A stretch of 64,000 nucleotides of DNA from Streptococcus varani (lineage in GTDB: Bacteria > Bacillota > Bacilli > Lactobacillales > Streptococcaceae), in contig NZ_CTEN01000002.1 in assembly GCF_001375655.1 (NCBI RefSeq), positions 434,001 to 498,000 of the forward strand, in the 5' to 3' direction. Shown here in pieces: positions 18,476 through 27,709 of the stretch (its first letter is position 1; every line of letters begins with the position of its first letter). The notes under the pieces are model-generated. The model ran no database searches. It had not been told where the DNA came from and worked only from the letters and a program-made list of their open reading frames with translations. The translations under genes were made by a program, and so were the position numbers.

Positions 18476-18492
18476 TGTTACATTTTATGACA
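18476..18492 (+). promoter_or_regulatory. GlnR box overlapping the transcription start
   Basis: TGTTACATTTTATGACA fits the GlnR/TnrA consensus TGTNA-N7-TNACA exactly and lies just downstream of the -10 box, a repressing position. Nitrogen control of glutamine/glutamate uptake is known in streptococci. Confidence 0.75.
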
Positions 18493-18522
18493 TATTATTA
18501 GAGATAAGAAAAGGAGTACACT

Positions 18523-19308
18523 ATGGCTTTAGTTGAATTTAAAGACGTCAATAAATATTATGGAGATTATCATGCCTTGCGTGATATTAATCTCTCCCTA
18601 GAAGCGGGACAAGTTGTTGTCCTTTTAGGCCCTTCTGGTTCTGGTAAATCGACCCTCATCCGTACCATCAATGCACTCGAAAGCATTGACAGTGGTGTTT
18701 TAGTTGTTAACGGTCACCATGTTGAAACTGCCAGTAACAAGGATTTAGTTGACCTCCGCAAAGAAGTAGGAATGGTCTTCCAACACTTTAATCTATACCC
18801 TCACAAGACAGTGTTAGAAAATATTACACTTGCTCCCATGAAAGTTTTGGGACTTTCTAAACAAGAAGCTGAAAAACGAGCTGAAAAATACCTATCCTAT
18901 GTTAACATGTGGGACCGCAAAGACTCGTATCCAGCCATGTTATCAGGTGGACAAAAACAACGTATCGCTATCGCCCGTGGACTTGCTATGAGGCCTGAGC
19001 TCCTGCTTTTTGATGAGCCTACTTCTGCTCTAGACCCAGAAACGATTGGTGATGTTCTAACTGTTATGAACAAACTGGCCAAACGTGGCATGAACATGGT
19101 TGTCGTGACTCATGAGATGGGCTTTGCTCGAGAAGTTGCTGACCGTGTCGTTTTTATGGCTGAGGGTCAAATTTTGGTTGACACAACTGATGTCAATGGA
19201 TTCTTTGATAATCCAACCGAGCCACGTGCTCAACAATTCCTCAGCAAAATCCTCAACCATACCAGTGAATTGGTCTCAGAAACCGATGACCTAGTTGATG
19301 AAGATTAG
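18523..19308 (+). CDS. glnQ: Polar amino acid ABC transporter ATPase (GlnQ type)
   Basis: ATP-hydrolysing subunit of a glutamine/glutamate-type importer. The 261-residue protein has Walker A GPSGSGKS (36-43), signature LSGGQKQR (140-147), Walker B LLLFDEP (160-166) and the switch histidine in VVVTHEMGF. It is slightly longer than the usual 240-250, with an acidic tail (ETDDLVDED). AAAAGGAG precedes the ATG. It is the first gene of a four-gene operon (ATPase, binding protein, two permeases) under a consensus promoter and a GlnR box. Confidence 0.95.
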   Translation: MALVEFKDVNKYYGDYHALRDINLSLEAGQVVVLLGPSGSGKSTLIRTINALESIDSGVLVVNGHHVETASNKDLVDLRKEVGMVFQHFNLYPHKTVLENITLAPMKVLGLSKQEAEKRAEKYLSYVNMWDRKDSYPAMLSGGQKQRIAIARGLAMRPELLLFDEPTSALDPETIGDVLTVMNKLAKRGMNMVVVTHEMGFAREVADRVVFMAEGQILVDTTDVNGFFDNPTEPRAQQFLSKILNHTSELVSETDDLVDED

Positions 19309-19317
19309 GAGGATACT

Positions 19318-20157
19318 ATGTTCAAGAAAAAATATTTAGCACTTGTATTGCTACCCCTGCTTCTGCTCTTGCTAGCTATATCATTTTTAGGACAGGCAGG
19401 TGCAACGACTAGCAGTAAGTCATCCGCTCCATTAGCAGCGGGTGTACAAGATATCGTAGATCGTGGTGTTTTGCGAGTGGGTGTGAAACAGGACCTGCCA
19501 AACTTTGGTTACCGCGACCCAGAAAATATGCAATACACCGGTATGGAAATTGAGATTGCAAAAAAAGTAGCCGCAGAGTTGGGTGTTAAAATCGAATTTA
19601 CACCTGTTACTGCTCAGACCCGTGGGGCACTCTTAGATAATGGTCAGCTAGATATGGTCATCGCTACCTTTACCATTACCGATGAGCGCAAAGAACTCTA
19701 TAATTTCACAACACCCTACTATACAGATGCTGTTGGTTTCCTCGTTCGCAAGGATAGTAAAATCGCATCTAATTGGGAAGCACTGGATGGCATGACTATT
19801 GGTGTCACTCAAGGTTCTATTCAGTGGGGCTTGCTAGAAGAAATCGCTGCTGAAAAAGGCATTCATTTCAACTTCCGTGAATTGGGTTCCAACTCTGAAG
19901 TCGTTGTAGCCTTGGCAGCTCGACGTGTTGATGCCTTCTCCATTGACCAATCTATCCTCTCAGCCTTCTTAGGCAAATCAAACCAACTTTTGGACATCCA
20001 GTACAAACCATCTGAATACGGAATCGTAACCAAAAAGTCCAATACTGAGTTAGCCAACTATTTGGATCAACTTGTTCAAAACTGGAACAAAGATGGTTCT
20101 TTACAAACTATTTATAATAAATTTGGCTTGACCCCTGTAACAGAAATTAGCGATTAG
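19318..20157 (+). CDS. Amino acid ABC transporter substrate-binding protein
   Basis: Extracellular solute-binding protein, family 3. The 279-residue protein has a hydrophobic N-terminal signal (about 5-28) without an obvious lipobox cysteine, so it may be anchored by an uncleaved signal or released. The binding domain contains GVKQDLPNFGYRD, MEIEIAKKVAAELG and the ligand-contact region MVIATFTITDERK, typical of glutamate/glutamine/aspartate binders. It begins 9 bp after the ATPase gene. Confidence 0.9.
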   Translation: MFKKKYLALVLLPLLLLLLAISFLGQAGATTSSKSSAPLAAGVQDIVDRGVLRVGVKQDLPNFGYRDPENMQYTGMEIEIAKKVAAELGVKIEFTPVTAQTRGALLDNGQLDMVIATFTITDERKELYNFTTPYYTDAVGFLVRKDSKIASNWEALDGMTIGVTQGSIQWGLLEEIAAEKGIHFNFRELGSNSEVVVALAARRVDAFSIDQSILSAFLGKSNQLLDIQYKPSEYGIVTKKSNTELANYLDQLVQNWNKDGSLQTIYNKFGLTPVTEISD

Positions 20158-20169
20158 AAAGGAGCCACT

Positions 20170-20856
20170 ATGGATTTTACACAAATATTTAACGCTGATC
20201 TTTGGGCAACTTTCTTTCAGGACTGGGAGCAGTTTGCTCACGGTTTCCTCTTCAGCCTCCTCATTTCCATCGGTGCATTAGTTACTGCCCTCTTTCTTGG
20301 AATAGTCTTCGGTGCCATCTCTACGACAAAAAGCAAACTCTTGCGATTTATTGCTCGTGTCTATGTCGAATTTTACCAAAACACACCCCTCTTGGTGCAA
20401 TTTGTCATCATTTACTATGGATTACCTTTGATTTCCAACTTTGTTCTCATGCCTTCTATCTACTGGACGGCAGTCATCTGTGTTGGACTCTACCACGGTG
20501 CCTACATCGCTGAGGTTATTCGGACTGGTATTGAGGCAGTACCAGTTGGTCAGACTGAAGCGGCCCTTTCACAAGGTTTTACCTATATTGAAACCATGCG
20601 GTTAATCGTTCTACCACAAGCTATCCGAACGATCCTCCCTCCAATGGCCAACCAGGTTGTTAATCTCATTAAAAATACCTCTACTGTTGCTATCATCGGT
20701 GGGGTGGATATTATGTTCATGACCAAACACTGGTCTGCTGTCCATTCCAACTACATTCCACCCTTCTTGACAGCAGCTATCCTCTATTTTATCCTTTGTT
20801 TCCCTTTGGCAACCTTTGCCCGTCGTTGGGAAGCTAAGAATAAAGAAGCCTACTAA
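20170..20856 (+). CDS. Amino acid ABC transporter permease
   Basis: First membrane subunit of the importer. The 228-residue His/Glu/Gln/Arg/opine-type permease has about five membrane segments and the EAA loop (EAALSQGFTYIETMRLIVLP) that contacts the ATPase. It starts 12 bp after the binding protein gene with AAAGGAG ahead of the ATG. Pairs with the next gene. Confidence 0.93.
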   Translation: MDFTQIFNADLWATFFQDWEQFAHGFLFSLLISIGALVTALFLGIVFGAISTTKSKLLRFIARVYVEFYQNTPLLVQFVIIYYGLPLISNFVLMPSIYWTAVICVGLYHGAYIAEVIRTGIEAVPVGQTEAALSQGFTYIETMRLIVLPQAIRTILPPMANQVVNLIKNTSTVAIIGGVDIMFMTKHWSAVHSNYIPPFLTAAILYFILCFPLATFARRWEAKNKEAY

Positions 20857-20870
20857 GAAAGGAGATTCGT

Positions 20871-21533
20871 ATGTTAACAGATATTTTAAATGTTTTGTCA
20901 CCTACCAACCTATCTTTCTTGCTTAGTGGACTTGGTTTGACCCTTTATATGTCCGCCATTATCATCGTCTTGTCTACCATTTTAGGGACCATCCTTGCCG
21001 TCATGCGAAATGGAAAAAATCTTCTCTTTCGCTGGATTTCTTCTATCTATATCGAGTTTGTCCGCAATGTACCCAACTTGCTCTGGATTTTTACCATCTT
21101 CTTGGTCTTCCAACTCAAGTCAACCCAAGCTGGACTGACAGCTTTCACAGTGTTTACTTCCGCTGCACTAGCTGAAATTATCCGAGGTGGCCTCAACTCT
21201 ATCGATACAGGGCAAACGGAAGCAGGGCTATCACAAGGCTTTAATCACTTCCAAATTCTTATCTATATCATCCTGCCACAGGCTATTCGCAAAATGCTGC
21301 CTTCCATCATTTCACAGTTCGTAACGGTTATCAAAGACACCAGTCTCCTTTATTCTGTTATTGCCCTACAAGAACTATTTGGGGCCAGCCAAATCCTTAT
21401 GGGACGCAACTTTGAAACCACAGCAGTTTTCACTCTCTATGTGGTGATTGCCCTCATTTACTTTGTCATTAACTTCGCTATCTCCCAATTCTCCCGCTAT
21501 CTAAGCAAGAAATGGGAAAAAGCAATGAGTTGA
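20871..21533 (+). CDS. Amino acid ABC transporter permease
   Basis: Second membrane subunit, 220 residues with about five membrane segments and the EAA loop (EAGLSQGFNHFQILIYIILP). It is a paralogue of the preceding permease; together they form the heterodimeric channel. AGAAAGGAG precedes the ATG. Last gene of the operon, followed by a terminator-like hairpin. Confidence 0.93.
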   Translation: MLTDILNVLSPTNLSFLLSGLGLTLYMSAIIIVLSTILGTILAVMRNGKNLLFRWISSIYIEFVRNVPNLLWIFTIFLVFQLKSTQAGLTAFTVFTSAALAEIIRGGLNSIDTGQTEAGLSQGFNHFQILIYIILPQAIRKMLPSIISQFVTVIKDTSLLYSVIALQELFGASQILMGRNFETTAVFTLYVVIALIYFVINFAISQFSRYLSKKWEKAMS

Positions 21534-21551
21534 TCTAAATTTTCAAAAAAA

Positions 21552-21588
21552 GAAAAGCGGGTTCTGTTTAACGAGGCTTCGCTTTTTC
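21552..21588 (+). terminator. Probable terminator of the amino acid ABC operon
   Basis: AAAAGCG (21553-21559) and CGCTTTT (21580-21586) with a T-run; the loop is long (20 nt). Confidence 0.5.
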
Positions 21589-21626
21589 ACTGCTCAAACT
21601 CTTTTAAAATCCTAAGGGATGTTTTA

Positions 21627-21915
21627 TTAGAAACGAATGAACTGACTTTAAGACTAAGAATTGAGACGCAGGCTGCTCCAACAGTCAGGGAAGTGACTCT
21701 TAGAGGTTGGAAATAGAAACTGACGACAGGCGATTTACCTTACAGTCTCGGAATAGATTGTTGGATGCGGGAAATAAAAACTGACGATAGGCGGTTTACC
21801 TTACTGTCTGAGAATAGACTGTTTGAGGTTGGAAATAGAGGGAACTAAGTTTCTTTTAACTAGAGTAGAGCAAGTAGAAAATGATGACGTATCAACTTTT
21901 ATTCAAATGACTATA
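21627..21915 (+). repeat. Family A MITE-like element, copy 3
   Basis: The right end (TTCAAATGACTATA) is well kept; the left (GAAACGAATGAACTGAC) is degenerate. It contains the marks GACGCAGGCTGCTCCAACAGTC and two further diverged hairpin units before the AACTAAGTTTC block. It is followed immediately by family B copy 2. The rest of 21534-22115 holds only the terminator, these repeats and the left end of the deleted IS. Confidence 0.65.
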
Positions 21916-21990
21916 AAGCTTCTTGTCTACCATTAGGTATGTCTGCTCCACTTTTCTTTATCCATTTTTTAATTTTCTTTGGTTATCGTA
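21916..21990 (-). repeat. Family B dispersed repeat, copy 2
   Basis: On the minus strand it reads GCAGACATACCTAATGGTAG followed by ACAAGAAGCTTT, matching the family B core. It abuts the right end of family A copy 3. Confidence 0.5.
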
Positions 21991-21991
21991 T

Positions 21992-22962
21992 AAAAATAGA
22001 GGCTGGGCAAAAAGTAGCTTCAGAATAGAAAAAACGAGCATTTCCGCAGTTGGAGATGCCCGTTTTTATATGCCATGGTTTATAATTATAATAACCACAA
22101 AACAACTAGAAAGCCATGACTATGTATAAAGAGTATAACACAAATCAGTTGAGTTTGGAACTAAATCTTGCCTACAATATTCCTATGAATCACGAGGTTA
22201 GATTGATCAGTCTTTTTGTGGACAGTATCCCTAATCATGTTTTATTGGAAGATAAATCACACACTGGCCGTCCTGCCTTCCATCCGGCTATGCTCATGAA
22301 GATGACGCTCTTCGCCTACGCTCGTCAGGTCTTTTCTGGTCGCAAAATGGTTCAGATGAATGAGGAAGTCATTCCCATGAAATGGTTGAGCCAGGATACC
22401 TACGTCAGCTACAAAACCATCAATAATTTTCGTTCCAGTAAGCATGCCAACAAACTGATTAAGACTGCTTTTATTTACTTCACCCTCCTCATGCGTGAAA
22501 ATGGCATGATTGAAGACGATGCTCTCTTTATCGATGGCACTAAATTGGAAGCTGATGCCAATCTCTACTCTTTTACTTGGAAAAGGGCTGTTGATAAATA
22601 CGAAGAGGCACTGAACGGAAAAATCTCAGAACTCTATGACCAGCTAGTTCAAGAAGGTGTGAACATAGTGAAGAAGGCTCTTGTATTTACGCCAAACGGA
22701 AAATCGATGTCGAACCCGTTTTTGGCCGATTGAAGAGTGTTTTTGGCGTGCGCAGGGTTCATGTCAGAGGCAATCAAGCCGTCCAAACGGAGATCGGCTT
22801 CCTATTCATGAGCATGAATCTAACAAAATTGACTAAGAATCTCGACCCTAAAAATTCAAATACTCAAAAACCACACAGTGATTTTTTCATCTTGATCATC
22901 TTCAAGACAGAAATCACTGTGTGGTTTTATTTGAAGCTACTTTTTGCCCAGCCTCTATTTTT
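21992..22962 (+). mobile_element. IS1182-type IS with internal deletion (about 970 bp)
   Basis: Both ends are intact: GAGGCTGGGCAAAAAGTAGC at the left, and on the other strand the same sequence at the right. About 780 bp of the transposase gene is missing compared with the full element near 40.6-42.4 kb. It could be mobilised in trans. Its right end lies directly against the thrS stop codon. Confidence 0.85.
22116..22830 (+). pseudogene. IS1182-type transposase, internally deleted
   Basis: The first 183 or so residues match the intact 507-residue transposase closely (MYKEYNTNQLSLELNL start, HTGRPAFHP, LFIDGTKLEADANLYS). After EGVN the sequence jumps to the 3' part near the intact protein's SRIYAKRKIDVEPVFGRLKS, in a shifted frame, and stops at 22733. 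The native frame of the 3' part resumes for a short stretch (SVFGVRRVHVRGN). Not functional. Confidence 0.88.
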
Positions 22963-24903
22963 TTATTCTGCTTCCGGTCTTGATTTTCTTGCGATATCGG
23001 CTAGAATATTTTCTACAAATTCTTCAATTTTTTCGGTATGGGTCGCTTTTGAACCATAACGGCGAACGTTGACTTCACCGTTTTCTTGTTCCTTGTCCCC
23101 AACCACTAGTTGATAAGGAATCTTACTGGTTTGTGAGGCACGAATCTTGTACTGCATCTTCTCGTTACGGTCATCTACGTCAGCACGAATTCCTTTGTCT
23201 TTAAGGACTTTTGCCACTTCCCAAGCGTAGTCAATGTGGGCTTCGTTTGAGATTGGAATCACTGTTACTTGATGCGGAGCCAACCAAGTTGGGAAGGCAC
23301 CCTTGTAATTTTCAATCAAGATAGCTGTGAAGCGCTCCATTGTAGAGATAACCCCACGGTGAATCATGACTGGACGGTGCTCTTCGCCATCCGCACCGAT
23401 ATAAGAAAGGTCAAAGCGTTCTGGAAGAAGGAAATCCAACTGGATAGTTGATAAGGTTTCTTCATTACCGAGGGCTGTCTTCACTTGGATATCCAGTTTT
23501 GGTCCATAGAAGGCTGCTTCTCCTTCTGCTTCAAAGTATTCCGCATCCATTTCATCTAAAGCTGCTTTAAGCATGCTTTGGGCATTTTCCCACATGGCAT
23601 CGTTATCGTAGTACTTTTCCTTGTCCTCAGGGTCACGGTAAGAGAGACGGAAACGGTAGTCTGTCAAGTTAAAGTCTTCATAAACATCAATAATCAATTG
23701 AAGAGCTTTTTGGAATTCTTCCTTGATTTGTTCAGGCATTACGAACAGATGACCATCATTGAGGGACATTTCACGCACACGTTGGAGACCTGAAAGAGCA
23801 CCTGATTTTTCATAGCGGTGCATCATACCGATTTCGGCGATACGGATAGGCAATTCACGATAAGAGTGGACATGGTGCTTGTAGACTTGGATGTGGTGTG
23901 GACAGTTCATTGGACGAAGCACGAATTCTTCTCCGTCCCCCATATCCATCGTCGGGAACATATCTTCTTGGTAATGCTCCCAGTGACCAGATGTCTTGTA
24001 GAGCTCAACCGAGGCCATCGGTGGGGTGTAAACATGTTGGTAGCCTGATGCCAACTCCTTGTCCACAATATAGCGTTCCAACTCGCGACGAATAGTAGCC
24101 CCATTTGGTAACCAGAATGGCAAACCTTGACCCACTTCTTGGGAAATCATGAAGAGATCCAACTCTTTCCCCAATTTACGGTGGTCACGTTCCTTGGCTT
24201 CTTCCCGCATTTGAAGGTAGGCTTTGAGGTCTTTTTTGTCAAACCAAGCTGTACCGTATACCCGCTGCATCATGGCATTGTCAGAATTTCCACGCCAGTA
24301 GGCACCTGCTACATTGAGGAGCTTGAAGACTTGAATGCGACCTGTTGATGGCACATGTGGGCCACGGCAAAGGTCCACAAATTCACCTTGGCGGTAAACT
24401 GTTAATCCTGCATCAGCATGTTCGCTGATCAACTCGACCTTGTAAGGATCGTCCGCAAAGATTTCCAAGGCTCCTTCCTTGGTCACTTCTTGACGGATAC
24501 AAAGGTGGTTTTCTTTAACGATTTTTGCCATTTCAGCTTCGATAGCATCCAAATCTTCGTTTGAGATTTGTCCATCTGCATTATCAGTGTCGTAGTAGAA
24601 GCCGTTTTCAATAGCAGGTCCCACACCTAAGTGAATATTTGGGTAAAGACGCTTTGCGGCTTGGGCAAAGAGGTGAGCGGCTGAGTGACGAAGTACCTCA
24701 AAGGCATCTTCATGGTCAGGCGTCACGATTTCAAGATTTCCGTCTTCAGTGATGGCACGTGTTGTGTCAATCAAGGCACCATTAAATTTACCAGCAAGAG
24801 CTTTTTTAGCAAGAGAGTTGCTGATGGATTGAGCAATTTCAAAAGTAGTAACGCCTGATTCGAATTCACGAACAGCGCCATCAGGGAAAGTAATGTTAAT
24901 CAT
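22963..24903 (-). CDS. thrS: Threonyl-tRNA synthetase
   Basis: Charges tRNA-Thr. The 646-residue protein has the N-terminal TGS domain (about 1-62), the editing domain with the [10 protein letters not shown] motif, the class II catalytic core with RPMNCPHHI (zinc and threonine site), and the C-terminal anticodon-binding domain. Full length for Gram-positive enzymes. AAAGGAGATACT precedes the ATG. It is controlled by a T-box leader. The stop codon abuts the deleted IS, so no native terminator is visible; the IS-internal hairpin around 22870-22930 could end the transcript. Confidence 0.98.
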   Translation of the reverse strand: MINITFPDGAVREFESGVTTFEIAQSISNSLAKKALAGKFNGALIDTTRAITEDGNLEIVTPDHEDAFEVLRHSAAHLFAQAAKRLYPNIHLGVGPAIENGFYYDTDNADGQISNEDLDAIEAEMAKIVKENHLCIRQEVTKEGALEIFADDPYKVELISEHADAGLTVYRQGEFVDLCRGPHVPSTGRIQVFKLLNVAGAYWRGNSDNAMMQRVYGTAWFDKKDLKAYLQMREEAKERDHRKLGKELDLFMISQEVGQGLPFWLPNGATIRRELERYIVDKELASGYQHVYTPPMASVELYKTSGHWEHYQEDMFPTMDMGDGEEFVLRPMNCPHHIQVYKHHVHSYRELPIRIAEIGMMHRYEKSGALSGLQRVREMSLNDGHLFVMPEQIKEEFQKALQLIIDVYEDFNLTDYRFRLSYRDPEDKEKYYDNDAMWENAQSMLKAALDEMDAEYFEAEGEAAFYGPKLDIQVKTALGNEETLSTIQLDFLLPERFDLSYIGADGEEHRPVMIHRGVISTMERFTAILIENYKGAFPTWLAPHQVTVIPISNEAHIDYAWEVAKVLKDKGIRADVDDRNEKMQYKIRASQTSKIPYQLVVGDKEQENGEVNVRRYGSKATHTEKIEEFVENILADIARKSRPEAE

Positions 24904-24936
24904 AGTATCTCCTTTATCAAGGTTTTATTTATTTTG

Positions 24937-24998
24937 ATGTTTTTCTCCGTGGTGAAAAACATCAGGTGAGACTCGCCCTGCGAGCCGTCGTGGCAAGT
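24937..24998 (-). promoter_or_regulatory. Post-T-box hairpins in the thrS leader
   Basis: Between the T-box terminator and the thrS start are GATGTTTTTC/GAAAAACATC (perfect 10-bp stem, 24937-24964) and CTCGC/GCGAG (near 24973-24985). A further short inverted repeat, CAAGT/ACTTG, lies near 24995-25007. None has a T-run. They may process or stabilise the mRNA, or be remnants of a small repeat. Confidence 0.4.
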
Positions 24999-25021
24999 CA
25001 AACTTGCTATAGGAAACTGCC

Positions 25022-25238
25022 AAAAAAATTACGACGTCCTCTAAAAGGACGTCGTAACGTGGTTCCACCTTCATTTATCAAGCACAAAAAAGATGTCCTT
25101 GACCTCGAAATAGTGATAAGGGAACCACCCTTTTATGTTTGCATAAAATAGTACTGAGTAGTGTCCGCTCGTATCCTCTATGCACTTTCCAGCTAGCGTG
25201 CACTCTCTCAAAGATTTCCTACAAGGGATAAGTCTCTA
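25022..25238 (-). promoter_or_regulatory. T-box riboswitch (Thr) with terminator
   Basis: The minus strand carries the conserved T-box GGTGGAACCACG (25056-25070 region), preceded by a long stem I region and followed by a perfect terminator: TTACGACGTCCT (25029-25040) and AGGACGTCGTAA (25046-25057), then a run of seven T. Uncharged tRNA-Thr should favour the antiterminator and transcription of thrS. I cannot place the specifier codon with certainty. The 24904-25286 gap is filled by this leader, the extra hairpins and the promoter. Confidence 0.95.
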
Positions 25239-25244
25239 AAAGCT

Positions 25245-25272
25245 ATTATAGCAAGTTTTATGAGAATTTCAA
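25245..25272 (-). promoter_or_regulatory. Promoter of thrS
   Basis: Extended -10 TGCTATAAT (TATAAT at 25245-25250) with a -35 TTGAAA (25267-25272) at 16 bp, just upstream of the T-box leader. Confidence 0.7.
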
Positions 25273-25286
25273 GTCTAATTTCTTAT

Positions 25287-26633
25287 TTAATCCAAATTAT
25301 TGCGTATGGACTTAATTTTAGAAACAGAAAGCTTGACAATCTTACGAGTTTGCTGAGTTGTGGTTACCAAAATTCTCTTTGGTAAATTACTGGCTGTCCT
25401 AGCAATGACAAAGGGAACTTGACTTGCTTTTTGAGCTAAATAGATTGGTAATGATTCTTCATACAAATATTCATTATTGAAGTCTTTCGCAATTTTCAAA
25501 TCAAGATAATATTCATAGGCTTTTTTTCCAAAATTCTCTGCAGAAATTTCGTAGAGTTTCTCTTTAAGAGCGAGGGGATCCATTTCTGGAGTCGCTAAAA
25601 CAGCATCTAAGATAGCATCTGCCAATTCCTTATCATGGTAATAAAGAGTACCAAACATCTTCTTATCAATAACATTATCTAGGTAGAGATTGCCATGAGC
25701 GATAATTGGAGTGCCTGAAGCTAGGCTTTCCAAATAAGTCAGCCCTTGAGTCTCACTGGTGGAAGCTGAAATAAAGAAATCTGCGGTCTTGTAATAAAGA
25801 GCTGTTTCAGAAGGGGCAATCATACCGGTCATAATGACCGCATCTTGAATCTTCAAGTCTGCAATCAATTTTTTAAGATCGGAAACATATGGCCCACCGC
25901 CCGCAATGACCAGCTTGACATGAGGATTTTCAGCCAGAACAGTTGGCATGGCCTGAATGACAGCTTGGATATTTTTTTCATAGGAAATGCGCGACAAGCT
26001 GAGCAACATGGTTTCATGGGGCTCAATTCCCAATTTTTCCCGTAATTCGAGACGATCTTCTTTCTGAATCTCAGGCCGATCAAACTTAGCTAAATCAATA
26101 CCTGTTGGTATCACGCGCAAGTCCTGCTGCACTTCATAAGACTGCAGAAGATTCTCCACAATCTCACTAGGACAAATCACTCCATCCACATCCTTAAAGA
26201 AACCTCGAACGAAGTATTTAATCATCTTAGGACGAATGAGAAGGCCTTTGGCGATATAGCGAACATAATCTTCATAATGCGTGTGATAGGTATGCACAAC
26301 CGGAATATTCAGGGCATTGGCAATTTCTACCCCCAATATACCCATCGAAAATTCTGTGTGGGTATGAATGATATCTAGTTGGTAGCGACGAGCAATCTTA
26401 AGAGCATCCGAAAAACCTGCATAGGCAACGCGGCGATCCTTAAAGGCAAAAAATGGCACAGACGGAAGGCGGATGATATCCCAATCCTCATAACGATCGA
26501 CATCTCGATCTGTCGTCGTAAAAATAAAGACGATATGACCTAGTTTTTCCAATTCTGTTTTTAAGGTTTTTATGGATGTGGCAACACCAGAAACCTGAGG
26601 AAAATAGGTGTCCGTAAATAAAGCAATTCTCAT
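25287..26633 (-). CDS. GT4-family glycosyltransferase, probable diacylglycerol glucosyltransferase
   Basis: Likely transfers a sugar to diacylglycerol to make the glycolipid used as membrane lipid and lipoteichoic-acid anchor. The 448-residue protein begins MRIALFTDTYFPQVSGVATS, typical of this subgroup. It has HTHTEFSMGILG in the N-domain and the GT-B C-domain motif SASTSETQGLTYLESLASG (donor-nucleotide site). The C-terminus is basic and could be membrane-associating. It abuts the upstream glycosyltransferase with no gap, so the two are coupled; in pneumococcus an equivalent pair (CpoA and its partner) makes mono- and diglycosyl-diacylglycerol. Which sugar each adds is inference. Confidence 0.85.
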   Translation of the reverse strand: MRIALFTDTYFPQVSGVATSIKTLKTELEKLGHIVFIFTTTDRDVDRYEDWDIIRLPSVPFFAFKDRRVAYAGFSDALKIARRYQLDIIHTHTEFSMGILGVEIANALNIPVVHTYHTHYEDYVRYIAKGLLIRPKMIKYFVRGFFKDVDGVICPSEIVENLLQSYEVQQDLRVIPTGIDLAKFDRPEIQKEDRLELREKLGIEPHETMLLSLSRISYEKNIQAVIQAMPTVLAENPHVKLVIAGGGPYVSDLKKLIADLKIQDAVIMTGMIAPSETALYYKTADFFISASTSETQGLTYLESLASGTPIIAHGNLYLDNVIDKKMFGTLYYHDKELADAILDAVLATPEMDPLALKEKLYEISAENFGKKAYEYYLDLKIAKDFNNEYLYEESLPIYLAQKASQVPFVIARTASNLPKRILVTTTQQTRKIVKLSVSKIKSIRNNLD

Positions 26634-27632
26634 CTATAACTCCATAACTTGACGATAGGCATCCGCCAACTGATGGGATACCTTGTCTATTGAACGACTT
26701 TGGGCAACTTGGTAACCAGCCTCCCGCTTATCAACTTTCTTATCCAAAATTTTCTGGATGGACGCGACAAAATCATCTACATTTTGGCCTAGCTCCGCAC
26801 AGGTCTCATCCACCCAACCTTCATAGACTGGAATATCCCGCAAGACGACATGCTGGTGGCTAGCAAAGGCTTCTAAAACTACGATACCTTCTGTTTCTTC
26901 GTAAGAGGGAAAGAAAAAGGCGTCAGCACCTGACATAGCACCTTGGAAAACAGCTCCCTTGAAGAAACCCGGAAAGGAGACGTTCTCTGGATGATTGCCG
27001 TTTACAATCTTTCGAATAGAAGAAGGAATCATCCATTTGGCAATGGAACCCAACCAGATAAAGCGGACATGGGGCATCTGTTCAGCTACCTTGACAAAAT
27101 CCTCAATTCCCTTACGGCGAAAATAAAGGCCAGCACAAATAACCACAGGCTGATCATTTTCCAATTGGAAATACTCTCGAAAAACAGCCTCTTTCTTCTC
27201 GTCTTTACCGTATTTATTTAAGTCTATTCCGTTTGAAACCGCAATGATTGGTGTTTTGACACCGTAAGATTCAATTAATTTCTTAGAGTAAGTTGATGGC
27301 GTGATAATAAAGTCAGCTTTTTTATACATATGAGTCAGGTATTTCCCGACAAGGGGGGCCAAGAGGTTAGACCCGATAAAGGAATTTTTAAAATCTTCTC
27401 GTGTCGAATGACCGTGCATGATAACCTTTTTTCCCTGACGTTTAGCAGTATGAAGCAACCTGAGAGACCGTGGCCCGTAGGTATTAATGTGAACAACATC
27501 GTAGTCACCCAATAAATCTGTCGTATGAGGGATTCCAGCCAAGTCCAGAGCTTCCATTTGATGATAAAGGGCTCGACCGATGCCTGATTTCTGCAAAACA
27601 GTCTTTCCTTCTAAGTAGAGTAAAACTTTCAT
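26634..27632 (-). CDS. GT4-family glycosyltransferase, CpoA-like
   Basis: Probable second enzyme of glycolipid synthesis, resembling pneumococcal CpoA in size and in features such as SGIGRALYHQMEAL near the N-terminus. The 332-residue GT-B protein has the C-domain EX7E-type motif in FFFPSYEETEGIVVLEAFAS. The stop codon directly precedes the next gene's ATG. It lies downstream of ccpA beyond a terminator. A TATAAT box stands only 6 nt before the ATG, so the message may be leaderless or depend on read-through from ccpA; GGGAAC before the ATG is the only SD-like sequence. Confidence 0.82.
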   Translation of the reverse strand: MKVLLYLEGKTVLQKSGIGRALYHQMEALDLAGIPHTTDLLGDYDVVHINTYGPRSLRLLHTAKRQGKKVIMHGHSTREDFKNSFIGSNLLAPLVGKYLTHMYKKADFIITPSTYSKKLIESYGVKTPIIAVSNGIDLNKYGKDEKKEAVFREYFQLENDQPVVICAGLYFRRKGIEDFVKVAEQMPHVRFIWLGSIAKWMIPSSIRKIVNGNHPENVSFPGFFKGAVFQGAMSGADAFFFPSYEETEGIVVLEAFASHQHVVLRDIPVYEGWVDETCAELGQNVDDFVASIQKILDKKVDKREAGYQVAQSRSIDKVSHQLADAYRQVMEL

Positions 27633-27638
27633 GTTCCC

Positions 27639-27644
27639 ATTATA
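27639..27644 (-). promoter_or_regulatory. TATAAT box 6 nt before the CpoA-like gene start
   Basis: With TATAAT occupying -12 to -7, the A of the ATG would be +1. There is no good -35 box, so it may be fortuitous. Confidence 0.35.
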
Positions 27645-27653
27645 TCTTTTTTA

Positions 27654-27682
27654 TCAAAAAAAGACACTCTAAAAAGTGTCTT
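27654..27682 (-). terminator. Terminator of ccpA
   Basis: AAGACACT (27661-27668) and AGTGTCTT (27675-27682) form an 8-bp stem with T-run on the minus strand (TTTTTTTGAT). Confidence 0.8.
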
Positions 27683-27709
27683 AGCATTTGGGTGAAATTC
27701 ATTAACTCT

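Noticed and set aside
22730-23059. ORF at the end of the deleted IS running into thrS antisense
   Set aside because: It joins the transposase remnant to non-coding IS end and antisense thrS; chance fusion.
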